Shown piece after piece: positions 26,735 through 35,002 of a DNA stretch of 44,262 bases. This DNA comes from an uncultured Schlesneria sp. Its GTDB lineage: Bacteria; Planctomycetota; Planctomycetia; Planctomycetales; Planctomycetaceae. Position 1 is the stretch's first letter; each line of letters starts with the position of its first letter. The stretch lies in the NCBI GenBank assembly GCA_903858935.1, contig CAIOKO010000230.1:1-44262 (forward strand). Direction: 5' to 3'. Both the position numbers and the translations under genes were made by a program. A model generated the notes under the pieces. The model did no database searches. It saw nothing but the letters and a program-made list of their open reading frames with translations, and was not told where the DNA came from.

Positions 26735-27673
26735 GTGGCCGACGACCAGCAGTTAATTGCAGGCTTGGAACAAAATATCGCAACGGCCATTCTTGGCAAA
26801 CCGGAACCAATTCATCTTTCACTGGTGGCCCTCCTTGCGGGAGGACACCTGTTGGTTGAGGATGCGCCAGGGGTCGGAAAGACCTCACTCGCGAAAGCGT
26901 TAGCTCGAAGCCTTTCATGTGAGTTTAAACGGTTACAGTTCACGCCAGACATGCTGCCGAGCGACATTCTCGGGTCAAACGTCTTTTTGCCGAATCGAGG
27001 TGAGTTCGAATTTCGTCCAGGCCCGATTTTTACTAATGTTCTGCTGGCAGATGAAATTAACCGGACTACGCCACGAACTCAAAGTGCTCTTCTAGAAGCA
27101 ATGAGCGAAGGGCAGGTCTCTGCTGAAGGCAAAACCTACCCACTTCCGTCACCATTTTTCGTTTTGGCGACCCAGAATCCGTTTGAGTTTGAGGGGACCT
27201 ATCCACTTCCTGAAAATCAACTTGACCGATTTATGGTCTGTATCGAGATTGGCTATCCATCTCGTGATGTCGAAAGGAATGTGCTGATCAGCCATCGGGA
27301 TGGGGAGCCTGGCGATAAGCTGCAGTCCGTGGTGAATACTGAGCAACTGCGTCGGCTTCAATCCGCGGTTCGAGCGGTCAAAGTCGAAGATTCGCTGAAC
27401 GACTACATTCTGGAAATTGTGGAGTCCACCAGAACGCACGAACAACTTCATCTGGGTGTCAGTACGCGTGGGGCGATTACGCTTTATCGAGCGGTCCAAG
27501 GATTAGCGTTGATCGAAGGTCGAAACTATGCCGTGACGGACGACGTTAAACGACTGGTTCTTCCCGTCTTAGCACACCGAATTGTTGTGAAGGGTGTTTT
27601 GCACGAAGGACGCCGAGACCGAGCAAAAGCCGTTCTCAGGCAGATCATGAATAAGACGCCTGTGCCGTCCTGA
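26735..27673 (+). CDS. MoxR-family AAA+ ATPase
   Basis: 312 residues from a GTG at 26735, with AAGGAG at 26721-26726, eight bases upstream. Walker A GVGKT at residues 46-50, Walker B LLADE at 103-107, sensor 1 in FFVLATQNPFE, arginine-finger region ENQLDRFM, and sensor 2 near STRGAITLYRA. These are the hallmarks of MoxR proteins, hexameric ATPases thought to act as chaperones in assembling or activating other proteins, usually together with DUF58 and von Willebrand A proteins. No such partner is present here: the next gene is on the other strand, its stop only 4 bases from this one. So this is either an orphan MoxR or its partners lie elsewhere. Confidence 0.94.
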   Translation: MADDQQLIAGLEQNIATAILGKPEPIHLSLVALLAGGHLLVEDAPGVGKTSLAKALARSLSCEFKRLQFTPDMLPSDILGSNVFLPNRGEFEFRPGPIFTNVLLADEINRTTPRTQSALLEAMSEGQVSAEGKTYPLPSPFFVLATQNPFEFEGTYPLPENQLDRFMVCIEIGYPSRDVERNVLISHRDGEPGDKLQSVVNTEQLRRLQSAVRAVKVEDSLNDYILEIVESTRTHEQLHLGVSTRGAITLYRAVQGLALIEGRNYAVTDDVKRLVLPVLAHRIVVKGVLHEGRRDRAKAVLRQIMNKTPVPS

Positions 27674-27677
27674 TGAC

Positions 27678-28379
27678 TCACCGTTTCGTTTGAAGTGCAC
27701 CTACGCTTTGCATGCAAAGCATCAGCATTAGAGCTCCTGCGAACGGTTGCTGCATTTTCGTAAATAAATAATACGCAGCCGCACCTGACACGATGGCGCC
27801 AACTTTTAAAGCCAGTCCTGAGGGGTCACGAAAACGCATCGCCTCACAGAATGATTCCAGAATGTAGCCACCATCTAATGGAAGAACCGGTAGCAGGTTA
27901 AAAAGTCCCCAATAAAGATTCATGAAGCTCAGGAAACCCACGGCACTCAAAAGATAGAAGCGGTAATCGTTCCCTGATTCATCATTGTCCATGGCATGCA
28001 AATTGTGGTTCAGGCCCATCAAGTGTTTGACTAGAAAGACCAGTCCCCAAAGCATGAAACCCGCACAGGGGCCCATCAGCGAGACAAGGATCGATCGCCA
28101 TGGCGTGTCGCCGCGATTCCGTCGCGAAATCGCCAGTCCGCCACCGAAATACATCACAATTTCCGTGGGCCAGCCAAATGACTCGGCCGTCAGGGCATGG
28201 CCGAGTTCATGAATCAGGATCGAGATAAACGCACACACGACCCAGATGAAAACCAATTGGCTCGTAGCAAGATTGGACCCAAATAAAATACTGCCCAGCC
28301 AGAACGAAGGATGTACTCGAATTGGAATTCCGAATGCAACGAGCCGTACATCAAAAGGCGTTGGGTCGATTCCAATCAT
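27678..28379 (-). CDS. M50 site-2-type intramembrane metalloprotease
   Basis: 233 residues from the ATG complementary to 28377-28379. Membrane protein with about five to six hydrophobic segments. Zinc motif HELGH at residues 57-61 (ISILIHELGHALTAESFGW) and the third ligand Asp169 in NLLPVLPLDGGYILE, both within helices, define the S2P/M50 family, which cleaves substrates inside the membrane. The protein is of the compact type without PDZ or CBS domains, close to the Rip/YwhC-like branch. Substrate unknown. It converges on moxR with 4 bases between stops and is divergent from the SMP-30-like gene. Confidence 0.92.
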   Translation of the reverse strand: MIGIDPTPFDVRLVAFGIPIRVHPSFWLGSILFGSNLATSQLVFIWVVCAFISILIHELGHALTAESFGWPTEIVMYFGGGLAISRRNRGDTPWRSILVSLMGPCAGFMLWGLVFLVKHLMGLNHNLHAMDNDESGNDYRFYLLSAVGFLSFMNLYWGLFNLLPVLPLDGGYILESFCEAMRFRDPSGLALKVGAIVSGAAAYYLFTKMQQPFAGALMLMLCMQSVGALQTKR

Positions 28380-28526
28380 GCGGTCAGTTCACTTCTGTAA
28401 GAAAATCCGGTAACAAGGTTGGATTCTAACCGTGTCGCCACTTGAGGCAAATGCCTGAGTTGACACATTAAGGAAAATCGCCTGGCTTAATTCTGTAACA
28501 CGTCCTGTAAACCAAAGGAAGAACCG

Positions 28527-29600
28527 ATGACGAAGTGCGCCCGTCTGATTCTGGTCTCAGTATTGAAGCCGGTTATGCTGGTCTGGCTTTGCCTTGTGTC
28601 GACATCGTCCTCCGCGGACGAGCCGATCGTTCCGGCGGACGCAAAGGTTGAAAAACTGTTCGAATCGAAAGTTCTGACGGAGGGCGTTTGCGTTGCGTTG
28701 GACGGGACCGTCTATTTCAGCGAGATTACATTTTCTCATGTTGCACGCGACGCTCAGGGAGTTATAGAAGCTGGACACATCTGGAAGTTCGATCCTGCCA
28801 CGAACAAGACATCGATCTTTCGTTCACCCAGCGGGATGTCAAACGGGATCAAGTTTGATGCTTCTGGAAACATGATCGTTGCGGAGGGAGCAGATTATGG
28901 CGGCCGCCGAGTGACGCGAACTGATATGAAGACCGGCAAGAGTTATATCATCGCAGGGCTTTTTGAAGGGCGGCCACTCAATTCTCCTAACGACGTTACG
29001 ATCGACGAAAAAGGGCGTATCTATTTCAGTGATCCACGGTATCTGGGGCACGAACCGATCGATCAATCGATCCAGGCCGTTTACCGAATTGATACCGACG
29101 GTACCCTTCATCGGATTATTACGAACGCTGGAAAGCCGAATGGCGTTGCGATTTCTCCTGACCAGAAGACTTTATACGTGGTCAGCAATGACAATGGATC
29201 GACGGCTATCGAGCGGCTTGAAAAAGGGACGGGAACTCAAGCAGATAAAGTCATCACACCGTTGCACAAAGGGTCTATGGCGTTGATGGCCTACGACCTT
29301 TCTGCAGAAGGAAGGACGACTTTTCGAAAGACGCTTGTCGATTATGCTCCATACGATGGTCCAGATGGGCTTGTTGTTGATAAAGATGGGAACCTTTACG
29401 TAGCAGTGAGGGCCGAAAACCGTCCGGGTATCTATGTCTACAGCCCGGAAGGAAAAGAGCTGGCGTACATCAAGACGGAAGTTCCTACCAATGTCGGGTT
29501 CGGTCGTGCGGCCGAATCCAAGACTCTCTATATCACGGCTGGATCGAGTCTTTACCGGATTCGACTTAATCGCGAAGGATATCACCTTCCACGGCGTTAA
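28527..29600 (+). CDS. Secreted SMP-30/gluconolactonase-like six-bladed beta propeller
   Basis: 357 residues; ATG 28527 with AAAGGAAG upstream. Signal peptide about 1-31 (VMLVWLCLVSTSSSADE). Family landmarks in order: EGVCVALDGTVYFSEI, GHIWKFDPATNKTSIF, SNGIKFDASGNMIVAEG, LNSPNDVTIDEKGRIYFSDPRY, KPNGVAISPDQKTLYVV, GPDGLVVDKDGNLYVA, TNVGFGRAAESKTLYITAG. The acidic and Asn residues that bind the divalent metal in SMP-30/gluconolactonases (Glu in EGV, Asn in PND, Asp in PDG) are present, so lactone or organophosphate-type ester hydrolysis is possible. Export to the periplasm is usual for planctomycete members. No partner gene nearby. Confidence 0.88.
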   Translation: MTKCARLILVSVLKPVMLVWLCLVSTSSSADEPIVPADAKVEKLFESKVLTEGVCVALDGTVYFSEITFSHVARDAQGVIEAGHIWKFDPATNKTSIFRSPSGMSNGIKFDASGNMIVAEGADYGGRRVTRTDMKTGKSYIIAGLFEGRPLNSPNDVTIDEKGRIYFSDPRYLGHEPIDQSIQAVYRIDTDGTLHRIITNAGKPNGVAISPDQKTLYVVSNDNGSTAIERLEKGTGTQADKVITPLHKGSMALMAYDLSAEGRTTFRKTLVDYAPYDGPDGLVVDKDGNLYVAVRAENRPGIYVYSPEGKELAYIKTEVPTNVGFGRAAESKTLYITAGSSLYRIRLNREGYHLPRR

Positions 29601-29835
29601 TTTGAGCATTCATCCCGGTCGTCCGGTACACTTCCTCTGTCGTCAACGTTGTCGTTACGAATTGGGTGCTGAGACCTGTGAGAAGCCGTGCCTTGGATTC
29701 GTCAGAAAATACCGACCACCAACCCGCGTTGTTGAGAATTTTGAAACACGATCTGTGTTGGAGTACGAGTCGTTTTCGAGTTGCGTCTTAGGAGGCTTGT
29801 CGTGTGACAGCGGATCGACGATAACTTTCCTGAGC

Positions 29836-29851
29836 GAGGAAAAACTTCCTC
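29836..29851. promoter_or_regulatory. Hairpin in the leader of the STAS gene
   Basis: GAGGAA (29836-29841), loop AAAC, TTCCTC (29846-29851), 46 bases upstream of the STAS start in a 297-base spacer (29601-29897) that otherwise shows nothing. No T-run follows. Could be a transcript structure, but function is unsupported. Confidence 0.3.
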
Positions 29852-29897
29852 ACTGACAAGGGACGGAGGCTTCATCAGTGTTTGAGAAGGATCGCAG

Positions 29898-30263
29898 ATG
29901 GGTGTCGCTAGTGACGCGTTTCGGATCGAGATGTCGGGGGGTACCATCGTCATTGCGCCGGTCGGTGACGTCAATACGTTTTCCGCAGAGCTTCTTGCGG
30001 AAGCCGCAGATATGATGAGTGAATTGATCGAAGGACATGAGTCACCCATGCTGGTTATTGATCTGAGCGGGGTGCCAAGTTGTGGTTCCGTGTTCATGTC
30101 GTTCCTCTTACGTTGTCACAAGGCTGTCAAGAGCCGTAGCGGTGAAATGGTGTTGAGCGGCGCCAGCCAAATGTTGCGAGAGCTGCTAGCGCTCACGCGG
30201 CTTGATACTGTCTGGGCTCTCTACCAAACCCGTGAGGAAGCTCTTGACGCTGTTGATGGTTAA
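29898..30263 (+). CDS. STAS-domain protein (anti-sigma-factor-antagonist-like)
   Basis: 121 residues; ATG 29898 with GAGAAGGA upstream. A single STAS domain: beta strands [15 protein letters not shown] and [16 protein letters not shown], helix [15 protein letters not shown], strand GEMVLSGAS, then [24 protein letters not shown]. In SpoIIAA-type antagonists the loop after the second strand carries the phosphorylated Ser (usually D-S-S-G-L). Here it reads SCGSVFMSF, so a Ser is near the expected site but the classical DSSG is absent. Relatives regulate anti-sigma kinases by binding. The LOG-family gene starts 5 bases after the stop, so the two are probably translated from one message. Confidence 0.85.
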   Translation: MGVASDAFRIEMSGGTIVIAPVGDVNTFSAELLAEAADMMSELIEGHESPMLVIDLSGVPSCGSVFMSFLLRCHKAVKSRSGEMVLSGASQMLRELLALTRLDTVWALYQTREEALDAVDG

Positions 30264-30268
30264 TATTT

Positions 30269-31297
30269 ATGAGTTCAGATTCGACGTCGCCGATTGGCCC
30301 GGATTCCGCGAATCAGTCGGTGTCCGCTAACTACGAACAAGACGCACGAGCGGTCTTAATCGCGGAAATCAAAGAAACTGCCGACAAGCTTAATCGTGAT
30401 CAGGCATCACGGGGCGATCTCAAGATCCTCAGTCGAGCCCTGAAAGAGCTCCGATACGCCTTCAAGGTCTTCACTCCGTTTCGGCAGATCAAAAAGGTGA
30501 CAGTCTTTGGATCGGCTCGCACCCCACCTGATCATCCTGATTTTAAAGCATCTCTCGAATTCGGAAGGAAAATGGCCGAGCGAGGTTGGATGGTGGTTAC
30601 TGGAGCGGGTGGTGGCATTATGGAAGGCGCTCATCTCGGCGCTGGGGCTGCCATGTCGATGGGTGTCAATATCATGCTCCCCTTCGAGCAAGAAGCGAAC
30701 CCTGTGATCAATAATGACTCCAAGCTCGTAACCTTTCGTTACTTCTTTACGCGAAAACTGATGTTTGTCAAAGAAGTGCATGCCGTGGTTCTGTTCCCCG
30801 GCGGTTTTGGAACACAGGACGAACTGTTCGAAGTACTGACGCTCGTTCAAACCGGTAAGCGAGACCTGATGCCAATCGTCTGCGTCGATCATCCCGGCGG
30901 AACGTACTGGTCGAACTGGGTCGAATTCATTCAAAAAGAATTGCTCGGTCGAAAACTGATCAGTCCTCATGATTTGTCGTTGGTTCGGATGACGGACAAT
31001 GTCGATGTTGCGGTCAACGAAGTCATGGATTTCTACAGTAATTATGACAGCATGCGCTATATCAAAGATATGCTGGTGCTGAGGCTTCGTCGACCTGTAA
31101 GTGATGAGTTGCTTGCGAACCTGAATACCAGATTCTCGGATATCCTTGCGAGCGGTAGTATCGAACGGACGGAAACTCACGCCTTTGAATTAGAGGATGA
31201 AGAGACTCGTGATCTGCCGCGTATCGCCTTAAATTTCAACCGCCGTGATGCCGCCCGCTTACGCGAAATGGTCGACTTCATTAATGCCGTAGGGTGA
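30269..31297 (+). CDS. LOG-family (TIGR00730-like) Rossmann-fold protein
   Basis: 342 residues; ATG 30269, five bases after the STAS stop, with little of its own ribosome-binding site, suggesting re-initiation. Core residues about 75-270: [30 protein letters not shown] (residues 109-124) and [12 protein letters not shown] with the signature PGGxGTxxE (177-185). Proteins with this motif include cytokinin-activating phosphoribohydrolases (LOG/YgdH), which remove ribose phosphate from nucleotides. The extra N-terminal 70 residues (helical, charged) and the C-terminal extension after about 290 set it closer to the larger YgdH/PpnN-like form than to the 190-residue LOG. A nucleotide-monophosphate nucleosidase activity is plausible but not certain. 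Confidence 0.87.
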   Translation: MSSDSTSPIGPDSANQSVSANYEQDARAVLIAEIKETADKLNRDQASRGDLKILSRALKELRYAFKVFTPFRQIKKVTVFGSARTPPDHPDFKASLEFGRKMAERGWMVVTGAGGGIMEGAHLGAGAAMSMGVNIMLPFEQEANPVINNDSKLVTFRYFFTRKLMFVKEVHAVVLFPGGFGTQDELFEVLTLVQTGKRDLMPIVCVDHPGGTYWSNWVEFIQKELLGRKLISPHDLSLVRMTDNVDVAVNEVMDFYSNYDSMRYIKDMLVLRLRRPVSDELLANLNTRFSDILASGSIERTETHAFELEDEETRDLPRIALNFNRRDAARLREMVDFINAVG

Positions 31298-31330
31298 ATC
31301 GCACGAACATTGCGCCAGACACTTCCGATC

Positions 31331-31352
31331 ATCACGGAAAGGAAACCGTGAT
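31331..31352. terminator. Hairpin at the convergent gene ends
   Basis: ATCACGG (31331-31337) and CCGTGAT (31346-31352) form a 7-bp stem with an 8-base loop. It spans the stop codon of the minus-strand repetitive protein and lies 34 bases after the stop of the LOG gene. It has no T-run on either side, so a bidirectional terminator role is only suggestive. Confidence 0.3.
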
Positions 31353-34300
31353 ATCACGAGTGACCGGAATGCTTGACGCGTTTGTCGGTGGATTATAATC
31401 CGTGGCGATGACCGTTAGCGTGCGAGTTGTTGTGCTGACCGAGGAACCTGACGAACTGAATGTCACGGCTCTTAATGCTTGGCGGTAGTTTCCAACGTAG
31501 TTGTAACCGGAAAGCGTCAATGTTCCCGAGGCTGCGTCAAACGTACCGTAGATGCCAAATTGATTCGTGATCGACAGGAGATCGTGGCCACCAGCGTCGT
31601 TCTGGTATCCGGAAGTGATTTGGATCGTGAGCTGTGTCAGAGAATAACTGTCAGGGTCGGTGACGAGTGCATTACTGAATGGCGCAATTCCCGGGCCGGG
31701 TGCGATGTACGTTAATGGTGTGGAGTCATTTACTGAAACGACCGGGGGATGATTGATTGCGGTTACCGTCAAATTCAGCGATCCAGAGCCAAGATCCGAA
31801 TTTACGTCCGTCAGCGTGAACTTGGCAATCCGTGTTGCAGTCGTGTTGGGATTTTGGCTGACATCCCAATAGACGACCGACTGCAGTAGTGTCTGGTAGT
31901 GAGCGGCCGTGTCGTTGCCTGTGATCGTCAAAACCGCGGTATGAGCAACAAGGTCCTCGGTAAAGGTGTGCTGCAGCGCATAAATGTTGTGGAAATCGAC
32001 CCGATCTTCTCCCTGCCAGTTGGTGAAAGAGACCGTAGCACTGGTGAGGTTGAGGCTGTTGACTCCAACGTTTGGAGCGATCGCTAGCGGTGCCGACTGC
32101 TCGATATAATTCAGCGCAGACGTGATGCCTGAAAGAACTGGTGAGGTGTTCGTTGCACGAACCGTGACATCGCGAGAGACACTATTGCTCGACTGAAAGC
32201 TGTCGCTCACTTGAAAGCCGATGGTGCGAGTGGCTGCCGTATCGGGCGAAGTGCTGGTGTTCTGATAGGTCACACTTCGCAGTGCGGTGCGGTAGTTAGT
32301 GACCGAGTCTGATCCTGACAAGGTTAATGTCCCGTTGGTCGGATTCCATGATCCGGTGATCGTTGGTGTATTTACGAAACCGAGTATATCTTCGCCAATT
32401 CGGTAATTACTTGAGATTGAGATTGTGGCGCTGATTGCGTTGGCACTGTCAGGATCTGCGACCAGCAATGTCGACGTAATGGGGACTGGTGATTGACCGA
32501 CCACATTTAATGGAGCGGTTTCAATCTGAGACAATACCGGTGGGGCAGCGACGTTTACTGTAATGTCCCGTGTGACTGGAATGCTTGACGCATTTGTTGG
32601 CGGATTATAATCGGTTGCAATGACCGTTAGAGTACGAGTTGTCGTACTGACTGACGAACCTGACGAACTGAATATCACGGCCCGCAATGCTTGGCGATAG
32701 TTTGAAACGTAACTCTCACTGGAGAGCGTCAATGTTCCCGAGGCTGCGTCAAACGTACCGTAGATGCCCAATTGATTCGTGAACGACAGCAGATCATGAC
32801 CGCCACCGTCGTTCTGGTATCCCGAAGTGATCTGGACGGTGAGACTGGACAGGTAAGTGCTGTCAGGGTCGGTGACCAGTACATTACTGAATGGCGCAAT
32901 TCCCGGGCCTGGGGCGACGTACGACAATGGTGTGGAGTCGTTTACGGAAACGACCGGGGGATTGTTGAACGAACTGACTGTCAAATTCAGCGATCCAGAG
33001 CCACGATCCGAGTTCACATCGGTAAGGGTAAACTTGGCGATCCGTGTTGCAGACGTATTAGGATTTTGGCTGACATCCCAATAGACGACTGACTGCAATA
33101 GCGTCTGGTAGTGAGCGGCGGTATCGCTGCCGGTGATCGTCAAGACCGCCGTATGAGAAACCAGATCCACGTTGAGTGTGTGCTGCAACGCGTAAATATT
33201 GTGAAACTCGACTCGATCTTCTCCTTGCCAGTTTGTGAAGGCGACCGTTGCACTGGTGAGGTTGAGGCTGTTGACACCGATGTTTGGAGCGATCGCCAAC
33301 GGTGCCGACTGCTCGACATAACTGAGCGGCGAGGTGATTCCCGAAAGAATCGGTGAGGTATTTGATGCACGAACGGTGACATCGCGAGAGACACTATTAC
33401 TCGGTTGAAGGCCGTCACTCACCTGAAAACCGATGGTGCGAGTGGCCGCTGTATCGGGGGACGTACTGGTGTTCTGATAGGTCACGCTTCGCAGTGCGGT
33501 ACGGTAATTCGAGAATGAGTCGGTTCCTGACAAAGTCAAAGTTCCGGCGACGGGATCCCATGATCCGGTAATCGTTGATGTATTCACGAATCCGAGAAAA
33601 TCCTCACCACTCCGGTAATTATTTGAGATTGAGATTGTGGCGCTGACTGCATTAGCACTGTCAGGGTCTGCCACCAGCAATGTTGACGTGATAGGAACCG
33701 GTGCTTGCCCAACCACATTTAGTTGAGTGGCTTCGATCTGAGACAACAGCGGTGGTGCGTCCAAGGTTACAGTGATATCACGTGTTACGGGGATGCTTAA
33801 CGCAGGTGTCGGCGGATGATCATCGGTAGCGATGACTGTCAGCGTGCGAGTTGCGGTACTGATCGACGAACCTGACGAACTGAATATCACCGATTTCAAG
33901 GCTTCACGGTAGTTTCCGACGTAGCTGAACCCGGAAAGGGTTAATGTTCCCGTAGTTGAGTCAAAGGCACTGAAAAGGCCAAGTTGATTCGAAAGCGACA
34001 GCAGATCATGGCCACCAGCGTCGTTCTGGTATCCTGTCGTGATTTGGATGGTGAGCTTGGTCAGGTTATAGCTGTCAGGATCGCTGATCAGTGAATTGCT
34101 GAATACGGCAATTCCTGGGCCGGGTGCAACATACGCTAATGCCGAGGCATCGTTCACTGAGACAACCGGTGGAAGGTTAGTCGCATTGGACGTTGAGACC
34201 ACAATACTCTGGGCTCCAGTGCCACTCTGCGAAAAGGTGTCGACCACCGAGAACGTCGCAATTCTCGTCGCGGCAGTGTTTGGATTGTCGCTGACATCCC

Positions 34301-34826
34301 AATACACCACCGACTGCAATAGCGTCTGGTAGTGCGCCGCCGTGTCGTTGCCTGTGATCGTCAAGACAGCAGTATGAGCAACCATGTCCTCTGTGAACGT
34401 GTGCTGAAGTGCATATGTATTATAAAACTGGACCCGATCTTCACCCTGCCAGTTCGTAAACGAGACCGTCGCGCTCGCGAGTGTTGAGCCTGTCACGGTA
34501 AGATTGGGGGCAATCGTTTGTGGTGCCGCGTGCCGATCATATGTGATTGTCTGATTGACGCCTGAGATTACTGGAGCGGCACTGGTCTGGTTTGCCGATA
34601 TGACTTGAGGCGCGAAGTCGCTTCCTTGATTGGGCTGCGGGAATGAATCGACTGGCGTCAGTGACCCGATTGCAACCGGTCCCGCTGACAAAAGTCGCCG
34701 CGATTCAAAACGCTCAATAATTAACGAAGCCCCGGACAATCCCCTTCGGCGCCCGCGAGCTGCGGAATGTAATGGCAGCCCAGTCAGTCGTTGATAAAGA
34801 CTCGTCAGCCATGATTTTAAATGCAT
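31332..34826 (-). CDS. Large repetitive surface protein with planctomycete RLLSA-type N-terminus
   Basis: 1164 residues from the ATG complementary to 34824-34826; a TTG seven codons upstream is possible. The N-terminus is Arg-rich (AARGRRRGLSGASLIIERFESRRLLSAGPV) and contains ERFESRRLLSAG, the LEPRxLLS-type motif that planctomycetes place at the start of giant extracellular proteins. The rest is eight copies of a module of about 135 residues in the order A-B-C-A-B-C-A-B. Landmarks: A, SFTNWQGEDRVxF and ALQHT; B, APGPGIAxFSN and GGHDLLSxTNQ; C, LNVVGQxPVPITSTLLVADP. Each ends with a strand pair like GTLTLSGxxxxxNYRxALRSV, suggesting cadherin/Ig-like beta sandwiches. The chain stops right after a B module (VTRDITVSFP) with no anchor, so it may be an unanchored or truncated protein. 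Confidence 0.88.
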   Translation of the reverse strand: MHLKSWLTSLYQRLTGLPLHSAARGRRRGLSGASLIIERFESRRLLSAGPVAIGSLTPVDSFPQPNQGSDFAPQVISANQTSAAPVISGVNQTITYDRHAAPQTIAPNLTVTGSTLASATVSFTNWQGEDRVQFYNTYALQHTFTEDMVAHTAVLTITGNDTAAHYQTLLQSVVYWDVSDNPNTAATRIATFSVVDTFSQSGTGAQSIVVSTSNATNLPPVVSVNDASALAYVAPGPGIAVFSNSLISDPDSYNLTKLTIQITTGYQNDAGGHDLLSLSNQLGLFSAFDSTTGTLTLSGFSYVGNYREALKSVIFSSSGSSISTATRTLTVIATDDHPPTPALSIPVTRDITVTLDAPPLLSQIEATQLNVVGQAPVPITSTLLVADPDSANAVSATISISNNYRSGEDFLGFVNTSTITGSWDPVAGTLTLSGTDSFSNYRTALRSVTYQNTSTSPDTAATRTIGFQVSDGLQPSNSVSRDVTVRASNTSPILSGITSPLSYVEQSAPLAIAPNIGVNSLNLTSATVAFTNWQGEDRVEFHNIYALQHTLNVDLVSHTAVLTITGSDTAAHYQTLLQSVVYWDVSQNPNTSATRIAKFTLTDVNSDRGSGSLNLTVSSFNNPPVVSVNDSTPLSYVAPGPGIAPFSNVLVTDPDSTYLSSLTVQITSGYQNDGGGHDLLSFTNQLGIYGTFDAASGTLTLSSESYVSNYRQALRAVIFSSSGSSVSTTTRTLTVIATDYNPPTNASSIPVTRDITVNVAAPPVLSQIETAPLNVVGQSPVPITSTLLVADPDSANAISATISISSNYRIGEDILGFVNTPTITGSWNPTNGTLTLSGSDSVTNYRTALRSVTYQNTSTSPDTAATRTIGFQVSDSFQSSNSVSRDVTVRATNTSPVLSGITSALNYIEQSAPLAIAPNVGVNSLNLTSATVSFTNWQGEDRVDFHNIYALQHTFTEDLVAHTAVLTITGNDTAAHYQTLLQSVVYWDVSQNPNTTATRIAKFTLTDVNSDLGSGSLNLTVTAINHPPVVSVNDSTPLTYIAPGPGIAPFSNALVTDPDSYSLTQLTIQITSGYQNDAGGHDLLSITNQFGIYGTFDAASGTLTLSGYNYVGNYRQALRAVTFSSSGSSVSTTTRTLTVIATDYNPPTNASSIPVTRDITVSFP
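31348..32559 (-). repeat. 1212-bp coding repeat unit, copy 3 (C-terminal)
   Basis: One C-A-B unit of 404 codons. Anchor sequences such as GTGATATCACGAGTGACCGG (31348) and ACATCCCAAT (31861) recur exactly 1212 bases further on. Confidence 0.9.
32560..33771 (-). repeat. 1212-bp coding repeat unit, copy 2
   Basis: Second unit, same frame and length: anchors at 32560 (GTAATGTCCCGTGTGACTGG) and 33073. Copies 2 and 3 keep register exactly, with no indel between them. Confidence 0.9.
33772..34585 (-). repeat. Partial coding repeat unit, copy 1 (N-terminal)
   Basis: Begins at 33772 (GTGATATCACGTGTTACGGG). Contains modules A and B only. The A module here is more divergent and 9 bases (3 codons) longer: the ACATCCCAAT anchor is at 34294, 1221 bases after the copy-2 anchor instead of 1212. 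Upstream boundary approximate. Confidence 0.8.
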
Positions 34827-35002
34827 CGTTGTCACCGATCTGGTCAATTGAATTCAAAAGACGTGGGCATCTCCAGAGGATTCCATTCAACCTAAACAAC
34901 AACCGGACCGTGTGCAATACGGGATATCAATAACAGGGCGAAATCGTTGAATAAGGTTGCCCGCATTCATCGGCACGATCGCGGTGTCAGTCTCATTCGA
35001 TA

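Noticed and set aside
29434-29856. 140-residue plus-strand frame overlapping the end of the SMP-30-like gene
   Set aside because: Overlaps a confident gene in another frame; no motif, no start signal.
30407-31180. 257-residue minus-strand open frame within the LOG-family gene
   Set aside because: His/Ser/Arg-rich antisense translation with no domain; the sense frame carries clear motifs.
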